Shown here piece after piece: positions 32,265-40,591 of a DNA stretch of 64,000 nucleotides (its first letter is position 1; the number at the start of each line of letters is the position of its first letter). A program made the position numbers and the translations under genes. The notes beneath the pieces are model-generated. The model did not search any database and had not been told where the DNA came from. It worked only from the letters and a program-made list of their open reading frames with translations. The stretch is from a candidate division NC10 bacterium CSP1-5 (GTDB taxonomy: Bacteria > Methylomirabilota > Methylomirabilia > Methylomirabilales > CSP1-5), in contig LDXR01000007.1 of NCBI GenBank assembly GCA_001443495.1, forward strand, positions 62,001 to 126,000. Reading direction: 5' to 3'.

Positions 32265-33248
32265 CTAGGCGGCTTGAAGGTCGCGGAGCATGAGGAACAT
32301 CACCTCCAAGCTGAGTCGCGGGTTCGCGTACCGGCCGAGTCCGTCCAACGTCTGCTTCACCGTGCGATACATCGCCAGAAGCTGCCTGAGCGCGAGGTCC
32401 TTACTCTGGCCTCGCAGGGCCGCTTCGCGGTTTCGATAAACCAGGAGGTCCTGGCGACCCGTCACCTTTGAGACCATGAGGTCCCGGCACCAGGCGAGGA
32501 GCGCCTCGAGGAAGAGAGGGACGGTCTCCTTCTGGCGGAGGATCTGCTCTGTCAGCTCGAGCACGGGGACCGTCCTTCCGGGGGGAAGGGCAAAGACCTG
32601 CCCCACCAGATCCCAGACCTCTGAGAGCGGGCTCTTGCGCAGCTCTTGCGCCCGGCCGAGGCTGCCGCCAGCGAGGCTGGCCAGGAGGGTGGCCTCCCCC
32701 TCTTCACACCCCTGCTCCCGGAGCCGGGTGGCGATAACCCCTTCGGGCAGGGGGGCGAATCGGATCTGACTACAGCGGGAAACGATCGGGGGAAGAAGCG
32801 CCGAGGCCTCTGGGGCGATGAGGATCAGGAAGGTAGCTCGTGGGGGCTCTTCCAAGGTCTTGAGGAGCGCATTCTGGGCCTGCTCCGTCATCGTCTCGGC
32901 CTGATCCAGGATGAAAACCTTTCCTCGTCCCTCGTAAGGCGTGAGGGGTGCCTCGCGGGTCAGGGTGCGGATCTGATCGATCTTGACCGTGGCGCCTTCC
33001 GGGATGACCAGATGGACATCGGGGTGAATTTTCTTGGCGATCTTGCTACAGGCGGGACATCGGTCACAGCAATCGCCGTTGACCCTGTCCAGGCAGTTCA
33101 GCGCTTTGGCAACCGTGATGGCCGTCAGAAACCGCCCGACCCCTTTCGGTCCGGTGAAGAGGAGCGCATGCGGCAGGCGATCGATCCCGATCGCCCGCTT
33201 GAGCAGCGAGACCGCGCGTTCCTGGCCGAGGATGCCGGCAAAGCCCAC
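32265..33248 (-). CDS. holB: DNA polymerase III delta' subunit
   Basis: A 327-residue clamp-loader subunit. The degenerate P-loop GPKGVGRF lacks the catalytic Lys as usual for delta'. The zinc-binding cysteines CCDRCPACSKI, the NALLKTLEEPPRATF stretch and the SRC motif (IVSRCSQIRF) follow, then an all-helical C-terminal collar domain. It belongs to the complex that loads the beta clamp. The start GTG 33248 shares a base with the tmk stop (TAGTG), the common tmk-holB order in bacteria, implying coupled translation. Confidence 0.93.
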   Translation of the reverse strand: MGFAGILGQERAVSLLKRAIGIDRLPHALLFTGPKGVGRFLTAITVAKALNCLDRVNGDCCDRCPACSKIAKKIHPDVHLVIPEGATVKIDQIRTLTREAPLTPYEGRGKVFILDQAETMTEQAQNALLKTLEEPPRATFLILIAPEASALLPPIVSRCSQIRFAPLPEGVIATRLREQGCEEGEATLLASLAGGSLGRAQELRKSPLSEVWDLVGQVFALPPGRTVPVLELTEQILRQKETVPLFLEALLAWCRDLMVSKVTGRQDLLVYRNREAALRGQSKDLALRQLLAMYRTVKQTLDGLGRYANPRLSLEVMFLMLRDLQAA

Positions 33249-33916
33249 TACCGTTTTTCCCCTTGAACAGCCCAGCTCGCGATCAGCGGCTCGACCCGCT
33301 GCCAGATCTCTCTGGCGATTGTCTCTTCCTGGCGCGTGGCATCGACGACGAGGAATCGATGAGGTTCCTCCCGAGCGAGGTGGAGATACCCCTCCCGCAC
33401 CCGGTCGTGGAACTCGAGGGCCTCCGACTCCAGGCGATCCAGGAAGGGCTCGGGCAGTGAGACCTGGCCGCGCGCCCTCACCCGGTGGAGCCCCTCGCGA
33501 GGGTCGAGATCGAGGAGGATGGTGAGGTCCGGCGTGAGGCCCCCGGTGGCGACCTGATTCATTGTGCCGATGCGCCTCAGGTCCAGGCGTCGCCCGTGTC
33601 CCTGGTAAGCGACGGTTGCATCGGCGAATCGATCACACACAACGATGATCCCCGCCTCAAGGGACGGGCGGATGCACTCGCGACTGAGTTGGGCACGCGA
33701 GGCCAGATAGAGAAAGAGTTCGGCCTCGGCCGCCATCTCCTGATCGCGGGTCGTGAGCAGCATGGACCGAATCGCATCGCCGAGGGATGTCCCTCCGGGC
33801 TCTCGGGTCTCCGTCACGGGCTGCCCGGCGTGCCGCAGGCTGGTGGCCAAGCGTCGGAGTTGCGTGGTCTTGCCCGAGCCCTCGACGCCTTCAAATGTGA
33901 GAAGCAGACCGCGCAT
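33248..33916 (-). CDS. tmk: Thymidylate kinase
   Basis: A 222-residue dTMP kinase making dTDP. P-loop FEGVEGSGKTT, the substrate-site CDRFADATVAYQGHGR (DR plus the Y/Q that contact dTMP), ETREPGGT, and a LID-type Arg region near 150 (VRARGQVSLPEPFLDRLE). The ATG at 33916 lies 6 bases after the stop of the 264-residue unknown gene. It overlaps the holB start by one base, giving the conserved tmk-holB pair. Confidence 0.95.
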   Translation of the reverse strand: MRGLLLTFEGVEGSGKTTQLRRLATSLRHAGQPVTETREPGGTSLGDAIRSMLLTTRDQEMAAEAELFLYLASRAQLSRECIRPSLEAGIIVVCDRFADATVAYQGHGRRLDLRRIGTMNQVATGGLTPDLTILLDLDPREGLHRVRARGQVSLPEPFLDRLESEALEFHDRVREGYLHLAREEPHRFLVVDATRQEETIAREIWQRVEPLIASWAVQGEKR

Positions 33917-33922
33917 CTTCCC

Positions 33923-34717
33923 CTAATCTTTTTTTGGCGCTGGACCCTTCGCCCGGCGGTCCAGGACCTGCTTGGCGGCCCGGGAGACCGCGGCAGGGAT
34001 GTTGCGATCGCTGGCCAAGAACTTGAGTTCCCTGTCGGTGAGATTGGGAAGCCCGAGAGCCAACGAGACCCCCACGGGAGTTTTCGGATTGTGGAGGAGG
34101 CCGGTGATCACCAATTTGTTGGCCCGGAAGCGCCGGATGTTGGCGATGGCCCTGAGGACTTTATCGGAGATATCCCGCATTTGCGCGATAATGGCAATCT
34201 CCTCGTCGCTGATGCGCGGGCTGTTCACCACCTCGAGGGCGATCATGTCGTTGGGGTCCTTGATCAGGATCATCCGCGCGTCCTTATTCCCCTTCTTCGC
34301 CAGGGCCAGCTTCTGCCCCGTGTTCATCTCCCGGATCAACTGCACGAGGGTCTTCTTGCGCTCGCGCTCTTCTTTCGTGGTTTCGTGCAGGATCCATTGC
34401 ACTCTGCGGCGGTCCGTCTCGGTCAGGCCGGGGTTCTTGAGGAGGGCATGGCCCACGACGGGGTTGTGAAAGATGAAGACCCGATCCTCCAGCAGTTGGG
34501 CCGCCACCGAAGCCGGCGCCCGTTCCGCCATATAGATAATGGCGGGGAGGGGGGTCAGGGGATTCGCGACGAGGAGCTTCCAGAGTTCTTCATCATCGGG
34601 GAATTGGGCGGGCAACTCCTCGAGGAGCTGGGGCTCTATCTCTTGCGATTGGGCGAGGCGGGTAGCCTCATCGCGGGTGAGCGCGGACGGAGTCGGAGTG
34701 GCGCTCGGATCGCTCAT
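33923..34717 (-). CDS. Conserved protein of unknown function, HEAT-like helical repeats
   Basis: A 264-residue soluble protein. After a Ser/Thr/Pro N-terminus, it is built of helical units with recurrent NP/LP turns: LVANPLTPLPAIIYMAE, FHNPVVGHALLKNPGLTE, IKDPNDMIALEVVNSPRISD, LLHNPKTPVGVSLALGLPNL. This looks like a HEAT/DUF2336-type solenoid. I know similar unnamed proteins in deltaproteobacteria-like genomes but no function. Its ATG overlaps the selA stop by four bases (ATGA) and it is followed by tmk, so it is translated with selA. Confidence 0.8.
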   Translation of the reverse strand: MSDPSATPTPSALTRDEATRLAQSQEIEPQLLEELPAQFPDDEELWKLLVANPLTPLPAIIYMAERAPASVAAQLLEDRVFIFHNPVVGHALLKNPGLTETDRRRVQWILHETTKEERERKKTLVQLIREMNTGQKLALAKKGNKDARMILIKDPNDMIALEVVNSPRISDEEIAIIAQMRDISDKVLRAIANIRRFRANKLVITGLLHNPKTPVGVSLALGLPNLTDRELKFLASDRNIPAAVSRAAKQVLDRRAKGPAPKKD

Positions 34718-36150
34718 GAGCTCAGCTCATCTGCAAGTATTGGACCGACGGCGCCGATCAAAAGCCCCACCTCGTCCTCGCGGACAGTTCGCATATCGAG
34801 GAGAACCTTTTCCCCTTTGATGCGCGCCACCACAGCCGGCTCTGCTTCCCTGAGCAGGGCCTCCAGTCGATGCGGGGACACCTCGGACCTCTGAAGCGCG
34901 ACGCAATACGTGGGGAGGCCCTGGGCAGGAAGCGCCCCCCCTCCCACCTCAGACCACTGCTCCTCGACGGTCACGCGGACCGAGGGATGTGCCCGCGCCT
35001 GCAAGCCCGCGCGCACCCGCTCGGCGCGCTGCTCGATCTCGTGGAGCGGGCAGGCGATCATGGCCAGGGCGGGAATGGCACCGAGACCCTTCTCCCCTTC
35101 TAGGTAGGCCCGGAGGGTAGCCTCGAGGGCCGCGAGGGAGAGTTTGTCGATGCGCACCGCTCGCGCCAGCGGGTTTTTCCGGAGGCGCTCGATCATCAGC
35201 TTTTTCCCTACGATGAGCCCCGCCTGGGGCCCTCCGAGGAGCTTGTCTCCGCTGAACGCGATCAGATCCACCTCACTCCGAAGGGTCTCCTGGACGGTGG
35301 GCTCCCCCTTGAGGCCGAATGGGGCGAGATCGGCGATGGCGCCGCTGCCCATGTCGATCATCACCGGGAGGGCCCGGCGCCGGCCCAGCGCCACCAGGTC
35401 CGCGAGGGGGACGTCGCTGGTAAAGCCGAGAATCCGAAAGTTGCTGGGGTGCACCTTCAGGAGCAGGGCTGTCCTCTCCCCGATCGCATCTTCGTAGTCT
35501 TTGAGGCGGGTCCGGTTCGTGGTGCCCACCTCCCTGAGAACCGCCCCCGCCTTTCGCATGACGTCCGGGATTCGGAAGGAGTCTCCGATCTCGATCAACT
35601 CCCCTCGGGAGACCACCACCTCGCGGCCTTCGGCGAGCGTATTGATGCTCAGCAGGACGGCGGCAGCGTTGTTGTTTACCGCAAGGGCCCCCTCGGCTCC
35701 CGTGAGGCGGGTGAGAAGGCCCTGTATATGCCCTTGCCGAGAGCCTCTGGCGCCTCTGGGGAGATCGAATTCTAAGGTCGAGTAGTGCTGCGCGACCTCG
35801 TGGAGGCGGGCCAGCGCCTCAGGAGACAGAGGGGCCCGGCCGAGGTTCGTATGGAGGATGACCCCGGTGGCGTTGATCACCCGGCGCAGGCTTGGGCGGG
35901 CCAGGTGCAGGGTCTTGCGGCACACCTGCGCGAGGAGTGTGGAAAGATCGGGGACGAAAGTCTCGATCCCCTCGCGGAGGAGGGCTAGAATCTTTTGTCG
36001 GCGCTCCTCGAGGGTCTCCCGGACCGCCTCGATCACCGTCCACCGGGGATACGCCTCGAGGAGTTTCTGGATGACCGGCTCCTGGAGGAGTTCGTCGACC
36101 GACGGAATCTGGCGGAGGAGGAGGCCCGCCTGGTGCTCTGGAATAGCCAT
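34714..36150 (-). CDS. selA: L-seryl-tRNA(Sec) selenium transferase
   Basis: A 478-residue PLP enzyme converting Ser-tRNA(Sec) to selenocysteinyl-tRNA(Sec) with selenophosphate. It has the family N-terminal domain (LLRQIPSVDELLQEP, YPRWTVIEAVRETLE), the NATGVILHTNLGRAPLS signature, NNNAAAVLL, SRGELIEIGDSFRIPD, and the PLP lysine in SGDKLLGGPQAG. Its presence shows the cell makes selenocysteine, directly relevant to the in-frame UGA genes at 28833, 45257 and 46501. selB, selC and selD are not in the window. It starts at ATG 36150 and leads the tmk-holB-metG run. Confidence 0.96.
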   Translation of the reverse strand: MAIPEHQAGLLLRQIPSVDELLQEPVIQKLLEAYPRWTVIEAVRETLEERRQKILALLREGIETFVPDLSTLLAQVCRKTLHLARPSLRRVINATGVILHTNLGRAPLSPEALARLHEVAQHYSTLEFDLPRGARGSRQGHIQGLLTRLTGAEGALAVNNNAAAVLLSINTLAEGREVVVSRGELIEIGDSFRIPDVMRKAGAVLREVGTTNRTRLKDYEDAIGERTALLLKVHPSNFRILGFTSDVPLADLVALGRRRALPVMIDMGSGAIADLAPFGLKGEPTVQETLRSEVDLIAFSGDKLLGGPQAGLIVGKKLMIERLRKNPLARAVRIDKLSLAALEATLRAYLEGEKGLGAIPALAMIACPLHEIEQRAERVRAGLQARAHPSVRVTVEEQWSEVGGGALPAQGLPTYCVALQRSEVSPHRLEALLREAEPAVVARIKGEKVLLDMRTVREDEVGLLIGAVGPILADELSS

Positions 36151-36220
36151 GTGCGGCCTCGTGTGCTCTTTGTATCATACCCTCCGAGCCCCGCGCAACG
36201 CAAATTGGCGCGGGGACCGG

Positions 36221-36247
36221 AAAACCAAAAGCCACCCGGAGGTGGCT
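36221..36247 (-). terminator. Rho-independent terminator on the minus strand
   Basis: AGCCACC/GGTGGCT stem (36230-36247) with a 4-base loop; read on the minus strand it is followed by TTTTGGTTTT. It would end the zinc-ribbon transcript before selA. Confidence 0.65.
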
Positions 36248-36267
36248 CTTGGTCGGTGCTTCTTCCG

Positions 36268-36390
36268 CCTAGCGCCGTTCCAACTTTTCTCACCCAATAC
36301 ACGGGTGTGCGATGCCAAGGCCCAAGCCTGCTGGCCGCCTTGGCCCGTTCCCTGGCTGGAACGGGCGCAATAACCTGGAACGGCACTAGG
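36268..36390. repeat. 123-bp element with near-perfect terminal inverted repeats and internal hairpins
   Basis: Ends CCTAGCGCCGTTCCA (36268-36282) and TGGAACGGCACTAGG (36376-36390) are inverted with one mismatch. Inside are two perfect stems: GCCAAGGC/GCCTTGGC (36314-36321 with 36337-36344) and GCCCGTTCC/GGAACGGGC (36343-36351 with 36358-36366). It could be a MITE-like element or a structured RNA. It overlaps the last codon and stop of the zinc-ribbon gene. Confidence 0.6.
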
Positions 36391-36688
36391 AGAGTTCGTG
36401 GACCGCCCCTGCCCGTCTGGCCTGATAGCACGGCTTGCAATAGACCGGGCGGTCCGGCATAGGTCTGAAAGGGACGGTCGTCCGTTGGCCACACTGGGAG
36501 CAGACCGCTTCGAAGATCTCCCTGGGACCGGCGCTGACCCCGCCCCCCTTTCTCATCGCCTTACAACTCTTGCACCGTTTGGGTTCGTTGGTGAATCCCT
36601 TCTGGGCGAAGAACTCCTGCTCACCCGCCGTAAAGGCGAATTCTTTGCCGCAATCTACACATACCAAAATCTTATCTTGCAAGGCCAT
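36386..36688 (-). CDS. Double zinc-ribbon protein
   Basis: A 100-residue protein from ATG 36688 (AGGAGG upstream). First zinc ribbon: CVDCGKEFAFTAGEQEFFAQ then KRCKSCK, the typical zf-trcl probable-zinc-ribbon family. Second: VCSQCGQRTTVPFRPMPD then YCKPCY. Eight cysteines in four CxxC pairs. Proteins of this kind are common in Dehalococcoides- and Geobacter-like genomes and have no assigned biochemical role; nucleic-acid binding is usually suspected. The stop codon lies inside the inverted repeat at 36376-36390, so the last residues may derive from that element. Confidence 0.85.
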   Translation of the reverse strand: MALQDKILVCVDCGKEFAFTAGEQEFFAQKGFTNEPKRCKSCKAMRKGGGVSAGPREIFEAVCSQCGQRTTVPFRPMPDRPVYCKPCYQARRAGAVHELS

Positions 36689-36775
36689 GGGTTTCCTCCT
36701 CGATAGGCATCCATCGTCCTGGTCCTTCGAGCCCTGCGAAACCTTCAAGGTCCCATCCACCCCTCCTTTGTCTGC

Positions 36776-37921
36776 TCACCTTCGAACCCCCAAGCGGGGA
36801 AAGACCAGCTCCTGAACGCGGCCCACCTGGGTTCGTGCATAGTGCCATGCCTCCTCCTTCCGCGGCCCTTCGGTCCGGTACGGGGCGTCGGCGAGGGAGG
36901 TCTCTGTGCATCCCTCGGCCCGAAACTGGGGGAGAAAGGCGGCCGGAAGTTCGGGACCGACCTCGATTCCCGCCATGAGGGCCCAGACCGCAGTCCAGGC
37001 GCGGGGAACGTTCCCCAGGTGGTAGCCTCCACCTCCGAGGGCGAGCCAGCGGGGGGCACTCTCGGCGAGGATCGCGACGGCCCTGAGGAAGCCCTGCATC
37101 GTCAGTCGCAGATGGGACAAGGGGTCACTCCGGTGGGCGTCGATCCCCAACTGGGTGACGACCACATCCGGACGAAACGTCTCGAGAAGAGGAGGGACGG
37201 TCTCCTCGAATGCCCAGATGAAGATCTCGTCATCGGTCTCGGGGGCGAGGGGCACATTGACCGAAAATCCCTCGCCCTTCCCGGTCCCGATCTCCTCCGG
37301 GAAGCCGGTGCCAGGAAAGAGGGTGAGACCGGTCTCATGCAGCGAGATGGTCAGCACCTGATCCGTGTCGTAGAAGGCGTCTTGGACTCCGTCTCCATGG
37401 TGCGCATCGATGTCCACATAGGCTACCCGCAGCCCGTGGTCGATCAACAAGCGGATGGCCACGGCGGCGTCGTTGATATAGCAGAAGCCCGAGGCGCGAC
37501 CGGATGCGGCGTGGTGGAGGCCTCCCGCGATGTTGAAGGCGCGCGGGGTCTCGCCGGCCGCGAGCAGCCGGGCCGCTTCGAGCGACGCCCCGGTAAGGAG
37601 GGTGGACCAGGCGTACACGCCCTCAAAGATGGGATTATCGCTGGTGCCGAGGCCGAAGTGCCAGGAGCGGGGGACCGAGACCCCTGCACTCGCCGCCCGG
37701 AGGACGTCCAGGTACTCTTTCGTGTGGATGCGGCGGAGCTCATCTTCGGTGGCGGTCGGGACGTCGGCCAATCGGGTATGGGCAGAATGAAAGAGGCCGT
37801 AGGCGTGGATGAGATCATGGGTGTGCGTCAGGCGGCGGATCTTCATGGGGTGGCTGGGACCGTAGTCAAACTCCCGGTACTTCTGGGTGTAGAAGAAAAC
37901 GGCCTGGGTCGCGTTGGTCAT
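36776..37921 (-). CDS. acuC: Histone deacetylase/AcuC family zinc deacetylase
   Basis: A 381-residue arginase-fold deacylase. His pair in GGLHHA, zinc ligands in YVDIDAHHGDG (Asp and His), the second Asp in QLGIDAHRSDPL, catalytic-loop glycines LALGGGGYH. AcuC in other bacteria removes acetyl groups from acetyl-CoA synthetase and thus controls acetate use. Here no acs is adjacent, so the target may differ (polyamine or protein deacylation). ATG 37921 is chosen; upstream in-frame sequence overlaps moaC's end poorly and has no site. Confidence 0.9.
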   Translation of the reverse strand: MTNATQAVFFYTQKYREFDYGPSHPMKIRRLTHTHDLIHAYGLFHSAHTRLADVPTATEDELRRIHTKEYLDVLRAASAGVSVPRSWHFGLGTSDNPIFEGVYAWSTLLTGASLEAARLLAAGETPRAFNIAGGLHHAASGRASGFCYINDAAVAIRLLIDHGLRVAYVDIDAHHGDGVQDAFYDTDQVLTISLHETGLTLFPGTGFPEEIGTGKGEGFSVNVPLAPETDDEIFIWAFEETVPPLLETFRPDVVVTQLGIDAHRSDPLSHLRLTMQGFLRAVAILAESAPRWLALGGGGYHLGNVPRAWTAVWALMAGIEVGPELPAAFLPQFRAEGCTETSLADAPYRTEGPRKEEAWHYARTQVGRVQELVFPRLGVRR

Positions 37922-37964
37922 CTCCGGTTGCCTTCTGGAGCGAGGAACCTTAACGCACAGAGGG

Positions 37965-38453
37965 TCAATCCTTTTCGCCCGGGCGGCGATACGTGCCACT
38001 CCTTCCCCCACGCTTGGAAACGAGTCGGATATTCTCGATGGTCATCTCTTTGTCTCGAGCCTTGCACATGTCATAGATCGTGAGGGCTGCCACCGAGACG
38101 GCCGTGAGCGCCTCCATTTCGGCTCCGGTCTTGCCATGCACCTTCACCCGGGACTCGATCTCGATCGTTCCCCGGTCTGCGTCGGGGCTAAAGGTGACCT
38201 CGGCGGAGGTGATCAGGAGGGGATGGCAGAGTGGGATGAGGCGATCGACTCCCTTGGCGGCCATGATCCCGGCCACGCGGGCCACAGCCAACACATCCCC
38301 CTTGGGGATCGATTTGTCGAGAATCATCCGAAGGGTTTCAGGTTTTAGACGGATGGTGCCTCGGGCCGTCGCGTCTCGGGTGGCGTCAGCCTTTTCGCTG
38401 ATATCCACCATCCGGGCTCTGCCCAGGGGATCCAGATGGGATAACGGTTGCAT
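37965..38453 (-). CDS. moaC: Cyclic pyranopterin monophosphate synthase MoaC
   Basis: A 162-residue enzyme of molybdenum cofactor biosynthesis, forming cPMP after MoaA. The start MQPLSHLDPLGRARMVDIS matches the family N-terminus; KGDVLAVARVAGIMAAKG, LIPLCHPL and the active-site helix HGKTGAEMEALTAVSVA follow. With start ATG 38453 it overlaps the DUF465 gene by 68 bases; ATG 38411 would shrink that to 26 but cut conserved residues. The tungstate/molybdate-type ABC operon upstream fits a shared role in Mo/W enzymes. Confidence 0.93.
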   Translation of the reverse strand: MQPLSHLDPLGRARMVDISEKADATRDATARGTIRLKPETLRMILDKSIPKGDVLAVARVAGIMAAKGVDRLIPLCHPLLITSAEVTFSPDADRGTIEIESRVKVHGKTGAEMEALTAVSVAALTIYDMCKARDKEMTIENIRLVSKRGGRSGTYRRPGEKD

Positions 38454-38679
38454 CTTGGGCCTGCGTATGACGCCGCATGATGGCGTACATTTCGTCCTTG
38501 ATCTTGAGTTTGAGTTTCTGCAGCTCTTTGCGCTTGCGCTCTTGATCGCTGGTCAGGTAATAGATCCGATCGAACTCCATGATCTTGCGATCAAACTCTC
38601 TATGCTTTTCGGCGAGGCGGCGGAATTCGGTATCTTCCTCCTTCAGCCGCGCAAAGAGCTGCGCCTCGGTTTCATTCAT
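38386..38679 (-). CDS. DUF465/YdcH-like small coiled protein
   Basis: A 97-residue, highly charged, helical protein: FARLKEEDTEFRRLAEKHRE, LTSDQERKRKELQKLKLKIK and DEMYAIMRR are the DUF465 pattern (LK.ED..F..L...H..LD..I, E...LKK.KL.LKDEI). The family is about 70 residues; the last 20 here extend over the moaC start in another frame. Function is unknown; members are small soluble coiled-coil proteins. The ATG has AAAGGAGG. Probably co-transcribed with moaC. Confidence 0.85.
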   Translation of the reverse strand: MNETEAQLFARLKEEDTEFRRLAEKHREFDRKIMEFDRIYYLTSDQERKRKELQKLKLKIKDEMYAIMRRHTQAQDATVIPSGSPGQSPDGGYQRKG

Positions 38680-38889
38680 ATGTAACCTCCTTTCGCAGAG
38701 CAGAGATTCTTCCCGGTAAGGGCAAGCGCTTTTGGATAGAGGGGGACGAAGGCTGGGTGGGCACGTAGACCCTGCATCGGCAGGCTAAAGCGTCCGACCT
38801 GAGTCATATCCCCTACGGCGTGTGTCACGTACAGACCAGGGCAGTAGGCTAGTGAAAACCGCCGGGAAAGTCAAGAAGAAAAATGGGGG

Positions 38890-39885
38890 TTAGAGGGGTT
38901 TGACCGCCGTACTCTTGAATGTGATGTAAACCCGGGCGCCGATGGCAAGGCCAAGCTCCTGGAACGACTGCTGCGTCACGCGGACGGTGAAGGGCTCCCC
39001 CGCCTCCACGGCGACGTCGAGCACCCCTTCTGCGTGTTCTTCAATCCGGGTCACGCGTCCTTTAAACGCGTTACGGGCGCTCGACTGGAGCGGCTCCTGG
39101 GAGAGCAGGATCTCATCGGGACCGATGGAGATATGCCCGGTCGTGGACAAGCCGGGAGGGACGGCGATGCGCACCTTGCCGGTGTCGAACAAGGCGGTCT
39201 CCCCATTGGTGAGGAGCCGCCCGGTAAAGAGGTTTTCGTACGGGGACGGCGAGGGGCGGCCATCTCTCAGGACCACGACGTCGCGGGCCAGCCGGTGGGC
39301 CAGGCGCCCGTCATGGGTACTGAATATCAGGGTCTGTCCCCGTTCCTCCCTCGCTCGGAATACCTCCTCCAACGCCTTGGCCGTTATCTGATCCACGTTG
39401 GCAAGGGGTTCGTCGAGGAGAAGGACCTCCGGGTCCAGGACTAACGCCCTGGCAATGGCCACCCGCTTTTCTTCGCCCCCCGAAAGCTCTCGAGCCCTCC
39501 GCTTCTGAATATCGGCGCACCCCACCAGGGTCAAGGCTTGCCCAACCCGTTGCTGAATCTCCGCCCGAGGGACGCCGCGAGCTCTGAGGCCGAAAGCGAC
39601 GTTCTCCAGCACCGTCGTGTCAAAAAGGAGGGGGTTCTGGTGAAGCAGGCAGACCTTTTGGCGATGGCGCGCGAGATGCTCCGAAGTTATCGGCTCGCCC
39701 TCGTAGGTCACCGTGCCGCGGACGGGATCCATCAGTCCTGCAAGCACTCTGAGAAGCGTGGTCTTCCCCGCCCCATTGGGACCCATGACGGCGGTGCTTG
39801 AGCCTGCCCTGATAGCGAGGCTCTCGATCGACAGCGCCATTCGGGCACCGTATCTCACTTCGATGTTGCGGAGCATGAAGGGCAT
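38890..39885 (-). CDS. tupC: Tungstate/molybdate ABC transporter ATP-binding protein with TOBE/Mop domain
   Basis: A 331-residue ATPase. Walker A GPNGAGKTT, Q-loop VCLLHQNPLLFD, signature ELSGGEEKRVAIARA, Walker B VLLLDEPLANVD, H-loop STHDG. The C-terminal 115 residues contain a Mop/TOBE-like domain (NAFKGRVTRIEEHAEGVLDV ... GARVYITFKSTAV), the oxyanion-sensing fold seen in ModC and WtpC. It pairs with the permease and TupA-like binding protein encoded immediately upstream. Choice between tungstate and molybdate rests on the TupA resemblance of the binding protein. Confidence 0.9.
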   Translation of the reverse strand: MPFMLRNIEVRYGARMALSIESLAIRAGSSTAVMGPNGAGKTTLLRVLAGLMDPVRGTVTYEGEPITSEHLARHRQKVCLLHQNPLLFDTTVLENVAFGLRARGVPRAEIQQRVGQALTLVGCADIQKRRARELSGGEEKRVAIARALVLDPEVLLLDEPLANVDQITAKALEEVFRAREERGQTLIFSTHDGRLAHRLARDVVVLRDGRPSPSPYENLFTGRLLTNGETALFDTGKVRIAVPPGLSTTGHISIGPDEILLSQEPLQSSARNAFKGRVTRIEEHAEGVLDVAVEAGEPFTVRVTQQSFQELGLAIGARVYITFKSTAVKPL

Positions 39886-39894
39886 GAGGGACGC

Positions 39895-40584
39895 CTATCG
39901 TCTCCGGACTAGCAGCCTAACGACAACGTTGGTCACGAGGGAAAAAAGGATGAGGATCACGCCGAGGGCGATGGCAAAGGCGAACTCGCCTTTCCCCGTC
40001 TCCAAGACTATCGCGGTGGCCAAGGTCCGGGTGTATCCCCGGATGTTCCCGCCGACCATGAGGGCGGATCCCACTTCCGCCACCACTCGGGCGAAGCCGG
40101 CCAGGACCGCGGCGGCGACCGCGTATCGGGCCTCCAGGATCACCATGAGCGCGGCTCGCGGGCGGGAGGCTCCCAGGGTGAGTCCGGTCTCCCGAACCCT
40201 TGGATCCACGCCCGTGAGGGCGGCGACGGCCAGGGCGATCACAATGGGGATGGCGAGGATGAACTCGCCGATGACAATAGCGGTCGGGGTGAAGAGGAGT
40301 TGGAGATCACCGAGCGGGCCTTGGCGAGAGAGGAAGGCGAAGACCGAGAGCCCCACCACCACGGTGGGCAGGGCCATCAGAGTGTTGATCAGGGTGATCA
40401 GGCCCTCCTTGCCTCGGAAGTTTCCCTCCACGAGGAGGACCGCGCAGGGGATCCCAGCGGCCGAGGCCAGAAGGGTCGCGCCGAGGGACACCTGAAGAGT
40501 GAGCCAGGTGATCTGATACACCTCGGGGTTAAGGGTGGCGATGAGGGTGCCCGCTTGCAGCAGACCTTCCAGTAGAAAATCCAT
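39895..40584 (-). CDS. tupB: Tungstate-type ABC transporter permease
   Basis: A 229-residue inner-membrane permease with about five hydrophobic helices. The EAA-type coupling loop is seen in DPRVRETGLTLGASRPRAAL, and GFARVVAEVGSALMVGGNI precedes the last helix. The size and the pairing with a TTTSTENSGLL-type binding protein fit TupB. ATG 40584 (GAGGCGG upstream) is preferred over 40635, which would overlap tupA by 44 bases. It lies 7 bases after tupA and 9 before the ATPase gene. Confidence 0.9.
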   Translation of the reverse strand: MDFLLEGLLQAGTLIATLNPEVYQITWLTLQVSLGATLLASAAGIPCAVLLVEGNFRGKEGLITLINTLMALPTVVVGLSVFAFLSRQGPLGDLQLLFTPTAIVIGEFILAIPIVIALAVAALTGVDPRVRETGLTLGASRPRAALMVILEARYAVAAAVLAGFARVVAEVGSALMVGGNIRGYTRTLATAIVLETGKGEFAFAIALGVILILFSLVTNVVVRLLVRRR

Positions 40585-40591
40585 GGCCGCC

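Noticed and set aside
36251-36400. A possible selC tRNA(Sec) or SRP RNA next to selA
   Set aside because: The hairpins do not form an acceptor/T/anticodon layout, there is no TTCGA arm or CCA end, and the SRP core (GGTC...GGAA) is absent.
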